6,385 bases of DNA from Actinomycetes bacterium. Lineage in GTDB: Bacteria > Actinomycetota > Actinomycetes > Propionibacteriales > Propionibacteriaceae. Below, in pieces: positions 1 to 5,497 of the stretch (position 1 is the first letter of the stretch; each line of letters starts with the position of its first letter). The stretch is taken from positions 1 to 6,385 of the forward strand of contig WQUE01000082.1 of assembly GCA_009785885.1 (NCBI GenBank), read 5' to 3'. Under the pieces are notes generated by a model. It searched no databases and had not been told where the DNA came from. It was given only the letters and a program-made list of their open reading frames with translations. The position numbers were made by a program, and so were the translations under genes.

Positions 1-353
1 GCCTGCTGCTGCGCCTTCACCTTGCCCGGCATGTCGGGCGCCGTGCCGGTGCTGTACGTCACGGACTTGATGATGTCCTGGTGCGCGGCGACGTACGAGT
101 CGATCATGCCCTGCGTCAGCTGGAGGTTCCCGGCGATGTCGAGGATGTTCAGCGTGACCGGCGAGGACGGCTTGTCGGGCACGCCCGACCCGGATGTGGT
201 CGTGGTGCTCGCCCCGGTGCTGGTGTTGGTGGCCGGGTTGGTGGTCGTCGTGGTGGTCGTGGTCCCGCCTGGCGCGCCGCAGGCCGTCAGGGCGAGGGAG
301 AGGGCGGCGAGCCCGGTGGCGAGGCCGAGCAGGCGGCGGTGGTTGGGTTTCAT
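1..353 (-). CDS. ABC importer substrate-binding lipoprotein, N-terminal part (cut by left edge)
   Basis: This is probably the solute-binding lipoprotein of an ABC importer; it would be anchored outside the membrane and deliver a substrate, most likely a sugar, to a permease encoded beyond the left edge. About 117 residues are visible. The N-terminus is a classic lipoprotein signal: MKPNHRR, a hydrophobic stretch (about residues 8-24) and the lipobox L22-T-A-C25. A Thr/Ser/Gly-rich linker (about 26-62, including seven Thr in a row) follows. The mature domain then begins with VTLNILDIAGNLQLTQGMID and contains PGKVKAQQQ, which resembles the start of family 1 extracellular solute-binding proteins of actinobacteria (recalled resemblance, not searched). 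The ATG start overlaps the stop of the upstream LacI-type gene as ATGA and has AAAGGA 8 nt upstream. The substrate cannot be read from this fragment. Confidence 0.85.
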   Translation of the reverse strand, partial: MKPNHRRLLGLATGLAALSLALTACGAPGGTTTTTTTTNPATNTSTGASTTTTSGSGVPDKPSSPVTLNILDIAGNLQLTQGMIDSYVAAHQDIIKSVTYSTGTAPDMPGKVKAQQQ

Positions 354-1387
354 GGTGTGGTTCCTTTCTGGATGGATGCTCCGGAGGTGGCGAGTGCTTG
401 GTTCAGCAGCGTCCCGGCCGGCGCCTCGCCCGTGGAGGCGCGGACGATCAGCTCGACCGGCACGACGTGCGTCTGCGGCACCTCGGTGTTGTCGAGCAGG
501 ACGTGGACGCTCGTCCTGGCCAGCGACCGCCGGACCGTCGAGACGGTCGTGAGGGTGGGCGATGACCAGGAGGATTGTGGGATGCCGTCGATGCCGACGA
601 CGGAGAAGTCGCGCGGGATCGCGACCCCGCGGGACTGGAGGCGCTGCACGAGGCCGATCGCCACGAGGTCGTTGTAGGCGATCGCGGCGGTGGCGCCGCT
701 CACGTGGGCCAGGTCGGCGGCGGCCGCGCCGCTGTGGTACTGCGGCTGGAAACACCCGAGGTCGATCGCCTCGGCGTCCGGCAGGGACGCCATCGTCTCG
801 TGGAACGCCGCGCGCCGCGTCCGGTCCGACCATGACGCCTGCGGGCCGCCCGCGTAGGCGATGCGCGCGTGTCCCAGCGCGGCCAGGTGCAGCACGGCCT
901 GCCGGATCCCGTCGGCGTCGTCGACGATCACCGAACTCATGCCCTCGTTCAGCCGGTTCACCAGCACCAGCGGCACCGTGCGTGGCCACGTCTGGATCTC
1001 GTCGAGGCCGCTGCGCGGGGAGCAGACGATCACGCCGTCGCTTTGGGACGCCAGCCGGCGCACCAGGTCGGATTCCATGGTGGCGTCCTCGTCCGTGTCG
1101 GCCATGAGCACGGAGTAGCCGCGCCGCCGGGCGTGCGACTGGATGCCCTTGGCGAGCGTGGAGAAGAACGGATTCTCCAGGTCCGGGACGAGGAGCCCGA
1201 GGCATTCGGTCTTGCCCGTCGACAGCCCGCGGGCCATCAGGTTGGGGCGGTAGTTGAGCTGCGAGGCGACCTCGGCGACCCGGCGCATGGTCTCCGGCGA
1301 CACCAGCGTCGACCCGGCCAGCGCCCGTGACACGGTGGACACGGAGACGCCCGCCTGGGCGGCGATGTCGCTGACGGTTACGGCCAT
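350..1387 (-). CDS. LacI/GalR-family transcriptional regulator
   Basis: A 345-residue DNA-binding regulator of normal LacI-family length. Residues 3-25 (VTVSDIAAQAGVSVSTVSRA) are the LacI helix-turn-helix, followed by the hinge region LNYRPNLMARGL (about 45-56). The periplasmic-binding-protein-like effector domain runs from about residue 60 to 328, with family landmarks GLLVPDLENPFF, the AIAYNDLVAIG segment and FSVVGIDGIP. The ATG start is supported by GAGGG 6 nt upstream and by the HTH beginning immediately. Its stop overlaps the start of the substrate-binding lipoprotein (ATGA), so the regulator is the first gene of a transport operon and probably senses the transported sugar or a derivative. 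Operator-like dyads at 1458-1490, just upstream, suggest autorepression (inferred). The effector is unknown. Confidence 0.95.
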   Translation of the reverse strand: MAVTVSDIAAQAGVSVSTVSRALAGSTLVSPETMRRVAEVASQLNYRPNLMARGLSTGKTECLGLLVPDLENPFFSTLAKGIQSHARRRGYSVLMADTDEDATMESDLVRRLASQSDGVIVCSPRSGLDEIQTWPRTVPLVLVNRLNEGMSSVIVDDADGIRQAVLHLAALGHARIAYAGGPQASWSDRTRRAAFHETMASLPDAEAIDLGCFQPQYHSGAAAADLAHVSGATAAIAYNDLVAIGLVQRLQSRGVAIPRDFSVVGIDGIPQSSWSSPTLTTVSTVRRSLARTSVHVLLDNTEVPQTHVVPVELIVRASTGEAPAGTLLNQALATSGASIQKGTTP

Positions 1388-1393
1388 GGATCA

Positions 1394-1398
1394 CCCTC
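1394..1398 (-). promoter_or_regulatory. Ribosome binding site of the LacI-type gene
   Basis: GAGGG on the minus strand lies 6 nt before the ATG at 1387. It fixes the start, which also places the helix-turn-helix at the extreme N-terminus as expected for the family. Confidence 0.7.
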
Positions 1399-1457
1399 GT
1401 TGTGCTCGTGTGGCGCGTTTGTGACACGAAGCTAGCACGGAGCGCATGAAGTTGATG

Positions 1458-1525
1458 ATCGGTTGCACAACTGTTACCGAATCGTTATCAGATGCCGCCT
1501 GTCAGCAGCTTGAAATCGGTTGCAC
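1458..1525. promoter_or_regulatory. Operator-like cluster upstream of the LacI-type gene
   Basis: Three related signals sit between the kinase-like gene and the LacI-type gene. The 11-mer ATCGGTTGCAC occurs twice in the same orientation, at 1458-1468 and 1515-1525, 57 bp apart. The first copy runs into a dyad, GTTG-CA-CAAC (1462-1471). Directly beside it is the 19-bp imperfect palindrome TGTTACCGAATCGTTATCA (1472-1490), with 7 of 9 arm positions pairing; its minus-strand left half, TGATAACG, resembles half-sites of many LacI-family operators. The second 11-mer lies inside the last codons of the kinase-like gene. The position, about 70-140 bp upstream of the regulator's start, fits autoregulation. 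Which dyad is bound is not clear, and no convincing -35/-10 pair was found nearby. Confidence 0.5.
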
Positions 1526-2137
1526 GACCTGGCAAGGGGCAGCCGGCCGGTCGGCCCACCAGGCCAACCGCGTGACGGGGTTGACGATCACATCCGCCAG
1601 GACGGCAGGGTGGTGGGTGGCGAAGTGGGCGCGCTCCTGGGCGGCCCACACGTCCCACCAGGGTTCGTAGGCGGCGCCGTCGCGGGCCAGGGCGGCGCTG
1701 CGGCGGGTGCGCTCGTCGGCGTCGGCGTAGACGCGCAGGCTCGCCGTCATGGCGGTCGTCCCCGTGAGGGCCCCGGCGCCCTCGATGACGAGGGGATCGC
1801 CTGGCGACAAGGCGATCCAGTCCGTCCGATGCTGCGCCTCCCAGTCGTAGGTGCGGTAGCCCGGCGCCGTCTCGCGCAGGATCGTGTCCGCGACGGCCGC
1901 CGTCGCGGCGGCCAGTCCTCCCCAGCCGGGGTAGACGTGGTCCAGGCTGACGGACTGGACCGCCCACCCGGTGCGCCGGTCCAGGCATCGCACGAGGTCG
2001 CGGGCCAGCGTCGACTTCCCGGCGCCGGAGCGCCCGTCGATGATCACGACGAGGCGCCGGCCCCGGGCCGCCTCGACCGCGGCGGCGGCGAGGTCGTCGG
2101 GTTCGAACGGCGTGAGGCGCCCCATGCCCGCGGTCAC
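1502..2137 (-). CDS. P-loop nucleoside/uridine kinase-like ATP-binding protein
   Basis: A 211-residue soluble P-loop protein resembling the uridine kinase-like 'ATP-binding protein' family common in actinobacteria. Visible features are a Walker A motif GRSGAGKST (35-43), SLDHVYPGW (64-72) at the place where these kinases carry an acidic substrate-site motif, YRTYDWE (94-100), LVIEGAG (116-122) after the usual hydrophobic strand, and an Arg-rich lid-like segment ending in ARDG (about 143-154). The actual substrate is unknown. The GTG start at 2137 overlaps the stop of the EcfT-type gene (GTGA) and has GGGAGG 6 nt upstream. The in-frame ATG at 2125 lacks such a site. It is the last gene of the TPP-riboswitch operon, so a role in phosphorylating imported thiamine or HMP is possible, but this is inference from context only. 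Confidence 0.85.
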   Translation of the reverse strand: MTAGMGRLTPFEPDDLAAAAVEAARGRRLVVIIDGRSGAGKSTLARDLVRCLDRRTGWAVQSVSLDHVYPGWGGLAAATAAVADTILRETAPGYRTYDWEAQHRTDWIALSPGDPLVIEGAGALTGTTAMTASLRVYADADERTRRSAALARDGAAYEPWWDVWAAQERAHFATHHPAVLADVIVNPVTRLAWWADRPAAPCQVVQPISSC

Positions 2138-2940
2138 GGCGGGCCTCCCGTCCCGACGAGCCAGAACGTGCCGGCGGCGAGCGCGGCGGCCACGCCGGCG
2201 ACGACGATGACCCCCGTGACGACAAGCCCCACAGCGTCGGCGCCCGAAAACGCCGACGGCCGTGCCCACGTGCGGCGGCGGGCGGACTCCGCGGAGAAGC
2301 CCCGTACCTCCATCGCCGTCGCAAGCGTCGTGGCGCGGCGCAGGGCGACGACGAGCAGCGCGAACGCCATGGAGGCGAGGCGCCGGATCGCCCCGGTGTC
2401 GCCGAGGCCGCGCGCCCGCCGGGCCAGGCCGAGGGAGCGCCAATCGGCCGCCATCAGGCCGAGCAGGCGCACCCCGGCGAGCGTCCCCAGCACGAAACGG
2501 GCCGGCAGGCGGACGCGCTGGGCCAGGCCGTCCGCCATGTCCGTCGGGTCGAGTCGTCCGAGCAGCGTCGTCGCGGCGAGCGCGAGCGCGAGGATGCGGA
2601 CGAACACGGCCAGCGCCATGAGCAGCGAGCGGTGGCTGATGAGGATCAGCCACCAGGCGGCGTACACGTGCCCCCCCGGGCGCCCGTACAGGGCCATGCT
2701 CACGCTCGCGACGGCGGCGATCACGATCACGGGGACCAGCCGTTGCAGCATCCGGGCGAGTCCGGCGCCCGCGGCGGCGAACGCGACCAGTTCGAGGGCG
2801 AAGATCACGCTCGCGCTCACCCAGTCGAGCGTGATGAGGATCGGGACGGCGAGCAGCACCGCCAGGAACGCCCGCGTGACGGGGTTCAGCCGGTCGAGCG
2901 GAATCGAGGTCCCGGTAAGGGAAGATGCAGTCTTTGTCAC
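2134..2940 (-). CDS. ykoC: ECF transporter transmembrane subunit (EcfT / YkoC type)
   Basis: A 268-residue membrane protein, the typical size for an EcfT subunit. It connects the ATPases with the substrate-binding S subunit and transmits ATP-driven movement. Hydrophobic segments lie at about 23-38, 42-61, 68-84, 104-126, 190-200 and 236-262. The large cytoplasmic region carries the two family coupling motifs: ARG in LARRARGLG (172-180) and the related VRG in AMEVRGF (209-215), which dock into the two ATPase domains. The GTG start overlaps the stop of the ATPase gene (GTGA), with GGAGG 7 nt upstream. A start at the ATG at 3063 would extend 41 low-complexity residues back over the ATPase gene and is rejected. 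The ykoC assignment rests on family features plus gene order. Confidence 0.92.
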   Translation of the reverse strand: MTKTASSLTGTSIPLDRLNPVTRAFLAVLLAVPILITLDWVSASVIFALELVAFAAAGAGLARMLQRLVPVIVIAAVASVSMALYGRPGGHVYAAWWLILISHRSLLMALAVFVRILALALAATTLLGRLDPTDMADGLAQRVRLPARFVLGTLAGVRLLGLMAADWRSLGLARRARGLGDTGAIRRLASMAFALLVVALRRATTLATAMEVRGFSAESARRRTWARPSAFSGADAVGLVVTGVIVVAGVAAALAAGTFWLVGTGGPP

Positions 2941-4448
2941 GGCAGCGCCTCCAGGTCGAGGCGGTGTTCCCCGAGCAGGGCGAGGAACGCCCGGTCGTGC
3001 GTCACGCTGACCACGGTCCGTCCCTCGTCGAGCAGGGAGGCGATCAGGCGGACCAGGTCGCACCAGGTCGTGCGGTCCTGCCCGAACGTCGGCTCGTCCA
3101 GGATGATCACCGACGGCCCGGCGGCCAGCACCGTGCCCACGGACAGGCGCCGCTTCTCACCTCCCGACAAGGTGAAAGGGTTCACCCCGGCGAGGGCGCC
3201 GAGGTGCAGGCGATCCAGCAACTCGTCGACCCGGGTGTCGACGGCGCCGGCGTCCCACCGCAGGGCGCGCAGGCCGACGGCCAGCTCCTCGCGCACGCTC
3301 GCCGTCACGAACTGGTGGTCGGGCTCCTGGAACACCGTGCCGAGGCGCGTCAGCAGCTGCGCCGAGGTCCAGGCGTGTGGGTCGGCGAGCGCGGCGGGGG
3401 AGAGGCGGCGCTGTCGCCGGTTGGCCGGCGGGGGGACGAGCGCCGGGCCGGCCTCCACCCGCCCGGCCAGCGCGGGCAGCAACCCGGCGAGCGTCAGCGC
3501 CAGCGTCGACTTGCCGGCGCCGTTCGGCCCCGTGACCACCGTCGACACACCCGCCGGGATGGTCACGTCCATGTGCTCGCGCACCGGCTCGCCCGGGCGG
3601 TAGCCGATCGTCAGGCCGGTGCCCCGCAGGGCCGGCGCGGCGTCGTGCCGTGCGGTTGCCGCCGCCCGGGGCGCCAGGGGCAGCGGCACGCCGGGCACCC
3701 ACACGCCCGCATCGGCCAGCTCGCGTCCGTGCGCGGCGAACACCTGCTTCGGGGGGCCGTCGGCGGCGACCCCGCCGTCCGTCCCGAGCACGACCACCCG
3801 GTCGATCAGGTCGAGCCACACCTCGACGCGGTGCTCGACGACGACGAGGGTCGTCGCCCGGTTCTCGACGATCCGGCCGACCGCGGCGCGCACCTCGGCG
3901 ACCCCGTCCGGGTCGAGGTTCGCCGTCGGCTCGTCCAGCAGCAGGAGCCCGGGACGCCGGGTGGCGTCGATCGCGCCGCCCTGCATCGCCAGCGCCCCGG
4001 CGAGCACGAGCCGCTGCTGCTGCCCGCCGGACAGCTGTTCGGTCGGACGGTCGAGGCCGACGCGCAGGCCCACCTCGTCCAGCGCGTGGCGGACGCGCGG
4101 CCAGATCGCCTCCCGCGGCACCCCCAGGTTCTCGGGCCCGAACGCCACGTCGTCGCCGACGCGGGCGAGGACGATCTGCGACGCCGGGTCCTGCTGCACG
4201 AGGCCCGCCCGGCCGACCCGGCGTGTGGGGTGCCGGCCGTCGATGAGCAGGCGTCCGGCCTCCGTCCCCTCGTCCGCCCCGCCGAGGACGCCCGCGAGCG
4301 CGGCGAGCAGCGTCGACTTTCCTGCCCCGCTGGACCCGAGCAGCAGCACGCGCTCCCCGGGTTCGATCGCGAGGTCGAGGTCGCGCACGGCCCAGGCCGG
4401 GCGGCCGGCGTAGCGCCAGCCCCAACCCTGCGCCGCGATCAGGCTCAT
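2937..4448 (-). CDS. ykoD: ECF transporter ATPase, two fused ABC domains (EcfA1-A2 / YkoD type)
   Basis: This 503-residue protein holds both nucleotide-binding domains of the importer in one chain and works on the inner face of the membrane. Domain 1 has Walker A GSSGAGKST (38-46), Q-loop VQQDP (84-88), signature LSGGQQQR (139-146), Walker B LLLLDEP (168-174) and switch His206. Domain 2 has Walker A GPNGAGKST (307-315), Q-loop FQEPDHQF (373-380), signature LSGGEKRR (427-434), Walker B VIILDEP (447-453) and switch His484. All key residues are present, so both sites look catalytically intact. A loose linker (about 245-275) joins the halves. The ATG overlaps the ykoE-type stop (ATGA). Its own ribosome site is weak (GAGG 13 nt away), so translation probably depends on coupling. 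B. subtilis YkoD has the same fused layout. Confidence 0.95.
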   Translation of the reverse strand: MSLIAAQGWGWRYAGRPAWAVRDLDLAIEPGERVLLLGSSGAGKSTLLAALAGVLGGADEGTEAGRLLIDGRHPTRRVGRAGLVQQDPASQIVLARVGDDVAFGPENLGVPREAIWPRVRHALDEVGLRVGLDRPTEQLSGGQQQRLVLAGALAMQGGAIDATRRPGLLLLDEPTANLDPDGVAEVRAAVGRIVENRATTLVVVEHRVEVWLDLIDRVVVLGTDGGVAADGPPKQVFAAHGRELADAGVWVPGVPLPLAPRAAATARHDAAPALRGTGLTIGYRPGEPVREHMDVTIPAGVSTVVTGPNGAGKSTLALTLAGLLPALAGRVEAGPALVPPPANRRQRRLSPAALADPHAWTSAQLLTRLGTVFQEPDHQFVTASVREELAVGLRALRWDAGAVDTRVDELLDRLHLGALAGVNPFTLSGGEKRRLSVGTVLAAGPSVIILDEPTFGQDRTTWCDLVRLIASLLDEGRTVVSVTHDRAFLALLGEHRLDLEALP

Positions 4449-5062
4449 CGCGCCGGCCGTGCCTCGCGCCCGGCGGCGAACCGGGCGAGGACGCCCGTCG
4501 CGGCGAGCGCCCGCGTCAGCCACCAGGCGAGCAACCCGGCCAGGATCGCCCCGGAGATCACGTTGCTGGCCAGGTAGACGCCGTTGAACAGGGCCGTCTT
4601 CGCGCGGTTGCCCATGAACAGCCATTCGAAGGCCCACTCGAAGACACCCGCCATCGCCCCGGACACCACCGCGACCGGCCATGTGAAGCGCCGGTACGCC
4701 AGCACGAGGAACACCAGCTCCGCGCCCAGGCCCTCGGCCAGGCCGTACCACAGCGTCGTGATGCCCCACGCGCTGCCGAACAACGCCGAGGTGATCGCCG
4801 CGACGAGTTCGACGAAGATCGCCGCGCCCGGCTTGCGGATGATCAGCGCGCCGAGCGGCCCGCCGATCAACCACAGGCCCTGCGTCAGGCCGCCGAGGCC
4901 GGGCGTCGTGGCGTCCAGCACGTCGTACAGGGCGAAGCCGGGGCCGTTCCAGGCCCAGAACAGGAAACCGCACGCCACGCCGAGGACCGCCGCGACGACG
5001 ATGTCCACCACGCGCCAGCCATGTCCGGCCGGAGCGGGCGTGGTCAGATCGGGCTCGCTCAT
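4445..5062 (-). CDS. ykoE: YkoE-type ECF transporter S subunit (thiamine/HMP uptake)
   Basis: A 205-residue polytopic membrane protein, the substrate-capturing subunit of the ECF importer. After a polar N-terminus, hydrophobic segments lie at about 18-37, 62-76, 80-97, 101-123, 128-149 and 160-184. The stretches GPLGALIIRKPGAA (68-81) and GLGAELVF (111-118) match what I recall as YkoE family signatures. Bacillus YkoEDC is linked to thiamine/HMP uptake, and the TPP riboswitch directly upstream supports that here. The ATG at 5062 was chosen because GGTGG lies just upstream (5071-5067). The in-frame ATG at 5074 abuts GGAAAGG without a spacer, and the ATG at 5143 lies inside the riboswitch. Whether the ligand is thiamine, HMP or both cannot be read from the sequence. 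Confidence 0.92.
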   Translation of the reverse strand: MSEPDLTTPAPAGHGWRVVDIVVAAVLGVACGFLFWAWNGPGFALYDVLDATTPGLGGLTQGLWLIGGPLGALIIRKPGAAIFVELVAAITSALFGSAWGITTLWYGLAEGLGAELVFLVLAYRRFTWPVAVVSGAMAGVFEWAFEWLFMGNRAKTALFNGVYLASNVISGAILAGLLAWWLTRALAATGVLARFAAGREARPAR

Positions 5063-5066
5063 GTCA

Positions 5067-5122
5067 CCACCCATCCTTTCCGCGAGGGACGCGGCACGGG
5101 CGGAACGCCCTGGCGTGGGAGG
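5067..5122 (-). promoter_or_regulatory. Likely riboswitch expression platform (Shine-Dalgarno sequestration)
   Basis: Between the aptamer and the start codon, CCUCCCA (5122-5116) can pair with UGGGUGG (5073-5067) at six of seven positions (one U-U mismatch). UGGGUGG contains the likely ribosome binding site of the YkoE-type gene. A GC-rich hairpin, GGGCG/CGCCC with loop UUC (5110-5098), lies between the two strands and would bring them together. No U-tract follows any hairpin, so a standard intrinsic terminator is not visible and translational control is more likely. The pairing is hand-derived. Confidence 0.5.
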
Positions 5123-5130
5123 TTGTCCTT

Positions 5131-5217
5131 CCTGCGCTGGCATGATCCAGATCAGGTTCGACGGTCGAAGGTTGCGACCTTCCTCTCAGCCCGGCGCACC
5201 GGACTCCCGTGTCGAGG
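5131..5217 (-). ncRNA. TPP riboswitch (THI element)
   Basis: On the minus strand the conserved TPP aptamer is clear. CUGAGA is at 5189-5184, and the pyrophosphate-sensor half, GAACCUGAUCUGGAUCAUGCC followed by AGCGCAGG, is at 5159-5131. P3 is GUCCGG/CCGGGC with loop UGCG (5204-5189). An optional extra hairpin, GAAGGU/ACCUUC with loop CGCA (about 5182-5167), matches the variable P3a arm. P2 can form as ACGG/CCGU (5210-5207 with 5164-5161). P1 is weak (CCU with AGG plus a couple of pairs), so the 5' boundary is uncertain by a few bases. The aptamer precedes the YkoE-type gene by 68 nt. In the known mechanism TPP binding lowers expression, so the transporter would be made when cellular TPP is low. 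Confidence 0.95.
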
Positions 5218-5220
5218 TTC

Positions 5221-5226
5221 AGTATA
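5221..5226 (-). promoter_or_regulatory. Possible -10 element (TATACT) of the riboswitch operon
   Basis: TATACT on the minus strand is a good -10 hexamer in otherwise very GC-rich DNA, immediately upstream of the aptamer. No recognisable -35 hexamer stands 17 nt upstream (CCGCAG at that place). Transcription would start near 5215-5213, at or just inside the aptamer's 5' edge. Confidence 0.4.
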
Positions 5227-5351
5227 GGCCTCGCCGTGGCGGCCTGCGGCGGGTGCCTGCGGACGGGGACGTGATGTGACGGCCAGGGGTGCCCGCCGGA
5301 ATCCGAGCTTAGGCCGATGCTGCAGGCGGACATGACCGTTCAGCCCGTGTC

Positions 5352-5435
5352 CCCGACGGAATGGACCCTGAGCGGTTCCGGCATTGTGCTCCGGCTGCGG
5401 GCGAGCCGGTAGGGAGGCCAGGGTCCATCGGCGGG
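5352..5435. repeat. Nested inverted repeat in the divergent intergenic region
   Basis: ATGGACCCTG (5361-5370) and CAGGGTCCAT (5419-5428) are perfect 10-bp inverted repeats. The dyad extends outward as CCCGACG (5352-5358) against CGGCGGG (5429-5435), with one mismatch and a two-base bulge, giving about 16 pairs. Inside the loop is a second perfect hairpin, CCGGCT (5391-5396) with AGCCGG (5404-5409). It lies between divergent genes, so it is not a terminator for either. The rest of the roughly 280-bp intergenic region (5218-5497) shows no supportable gene; it has only small GC-rich dyads and a possible -10. I do not recognise a known RNA family. Confidence 0.7.
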
Positions 5436-5497
5436 TGGCCACCAGGGCCGTCACGCGGGTATCGTGTGGCGGGGCCCGCGAGGAGGCGGCGGCTATC

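Noticed and set aside
81..1330. Plus-strand frames over the lipoprotein and LacI-type genes (e.g. 81-677, 562-1107, 869-1330)
   Set aside because: The minus strand carries a clear lipobox and a LacI helix-turn-helix; the plus frames have biased composition and no domain signal.
1520..4577. Long plus-strand open frames (1520-3010 and 2925-4577) across the transporter operon
   Set aside because: They are antisense to genes with intact Walker, signature and membrane motifs. Their translations are Arg/Pro/Gly/Ala-rich with no recognisable domain, as expected for shadow frames in GC-rich DNA.
4449..4973. Upstream in-frame extension of the fused ATPase to 4973
   Set aside because: It would overlap most of the YkoE-type gene. 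The extra residues are low-complexity, and ABC domain 1 begins naturally at the ATG at 4448.
5098..5110. Hairpin GGGCG/CGCCC as an intrinsic terminator in the riboswitch leader
   Set aside because: It has a short stem and no U-tract follows on the minus strand; it is more likely a scaffold within the expression platform.
5063..5143. Start of the YkoE-type protein at the ATG at 5143
   Set aside because: This ATG is part of the conserved AUCAUGCCAGCG segment of the TPP aptamer, so the extra 27 codons are riboswitch and leader sequence.
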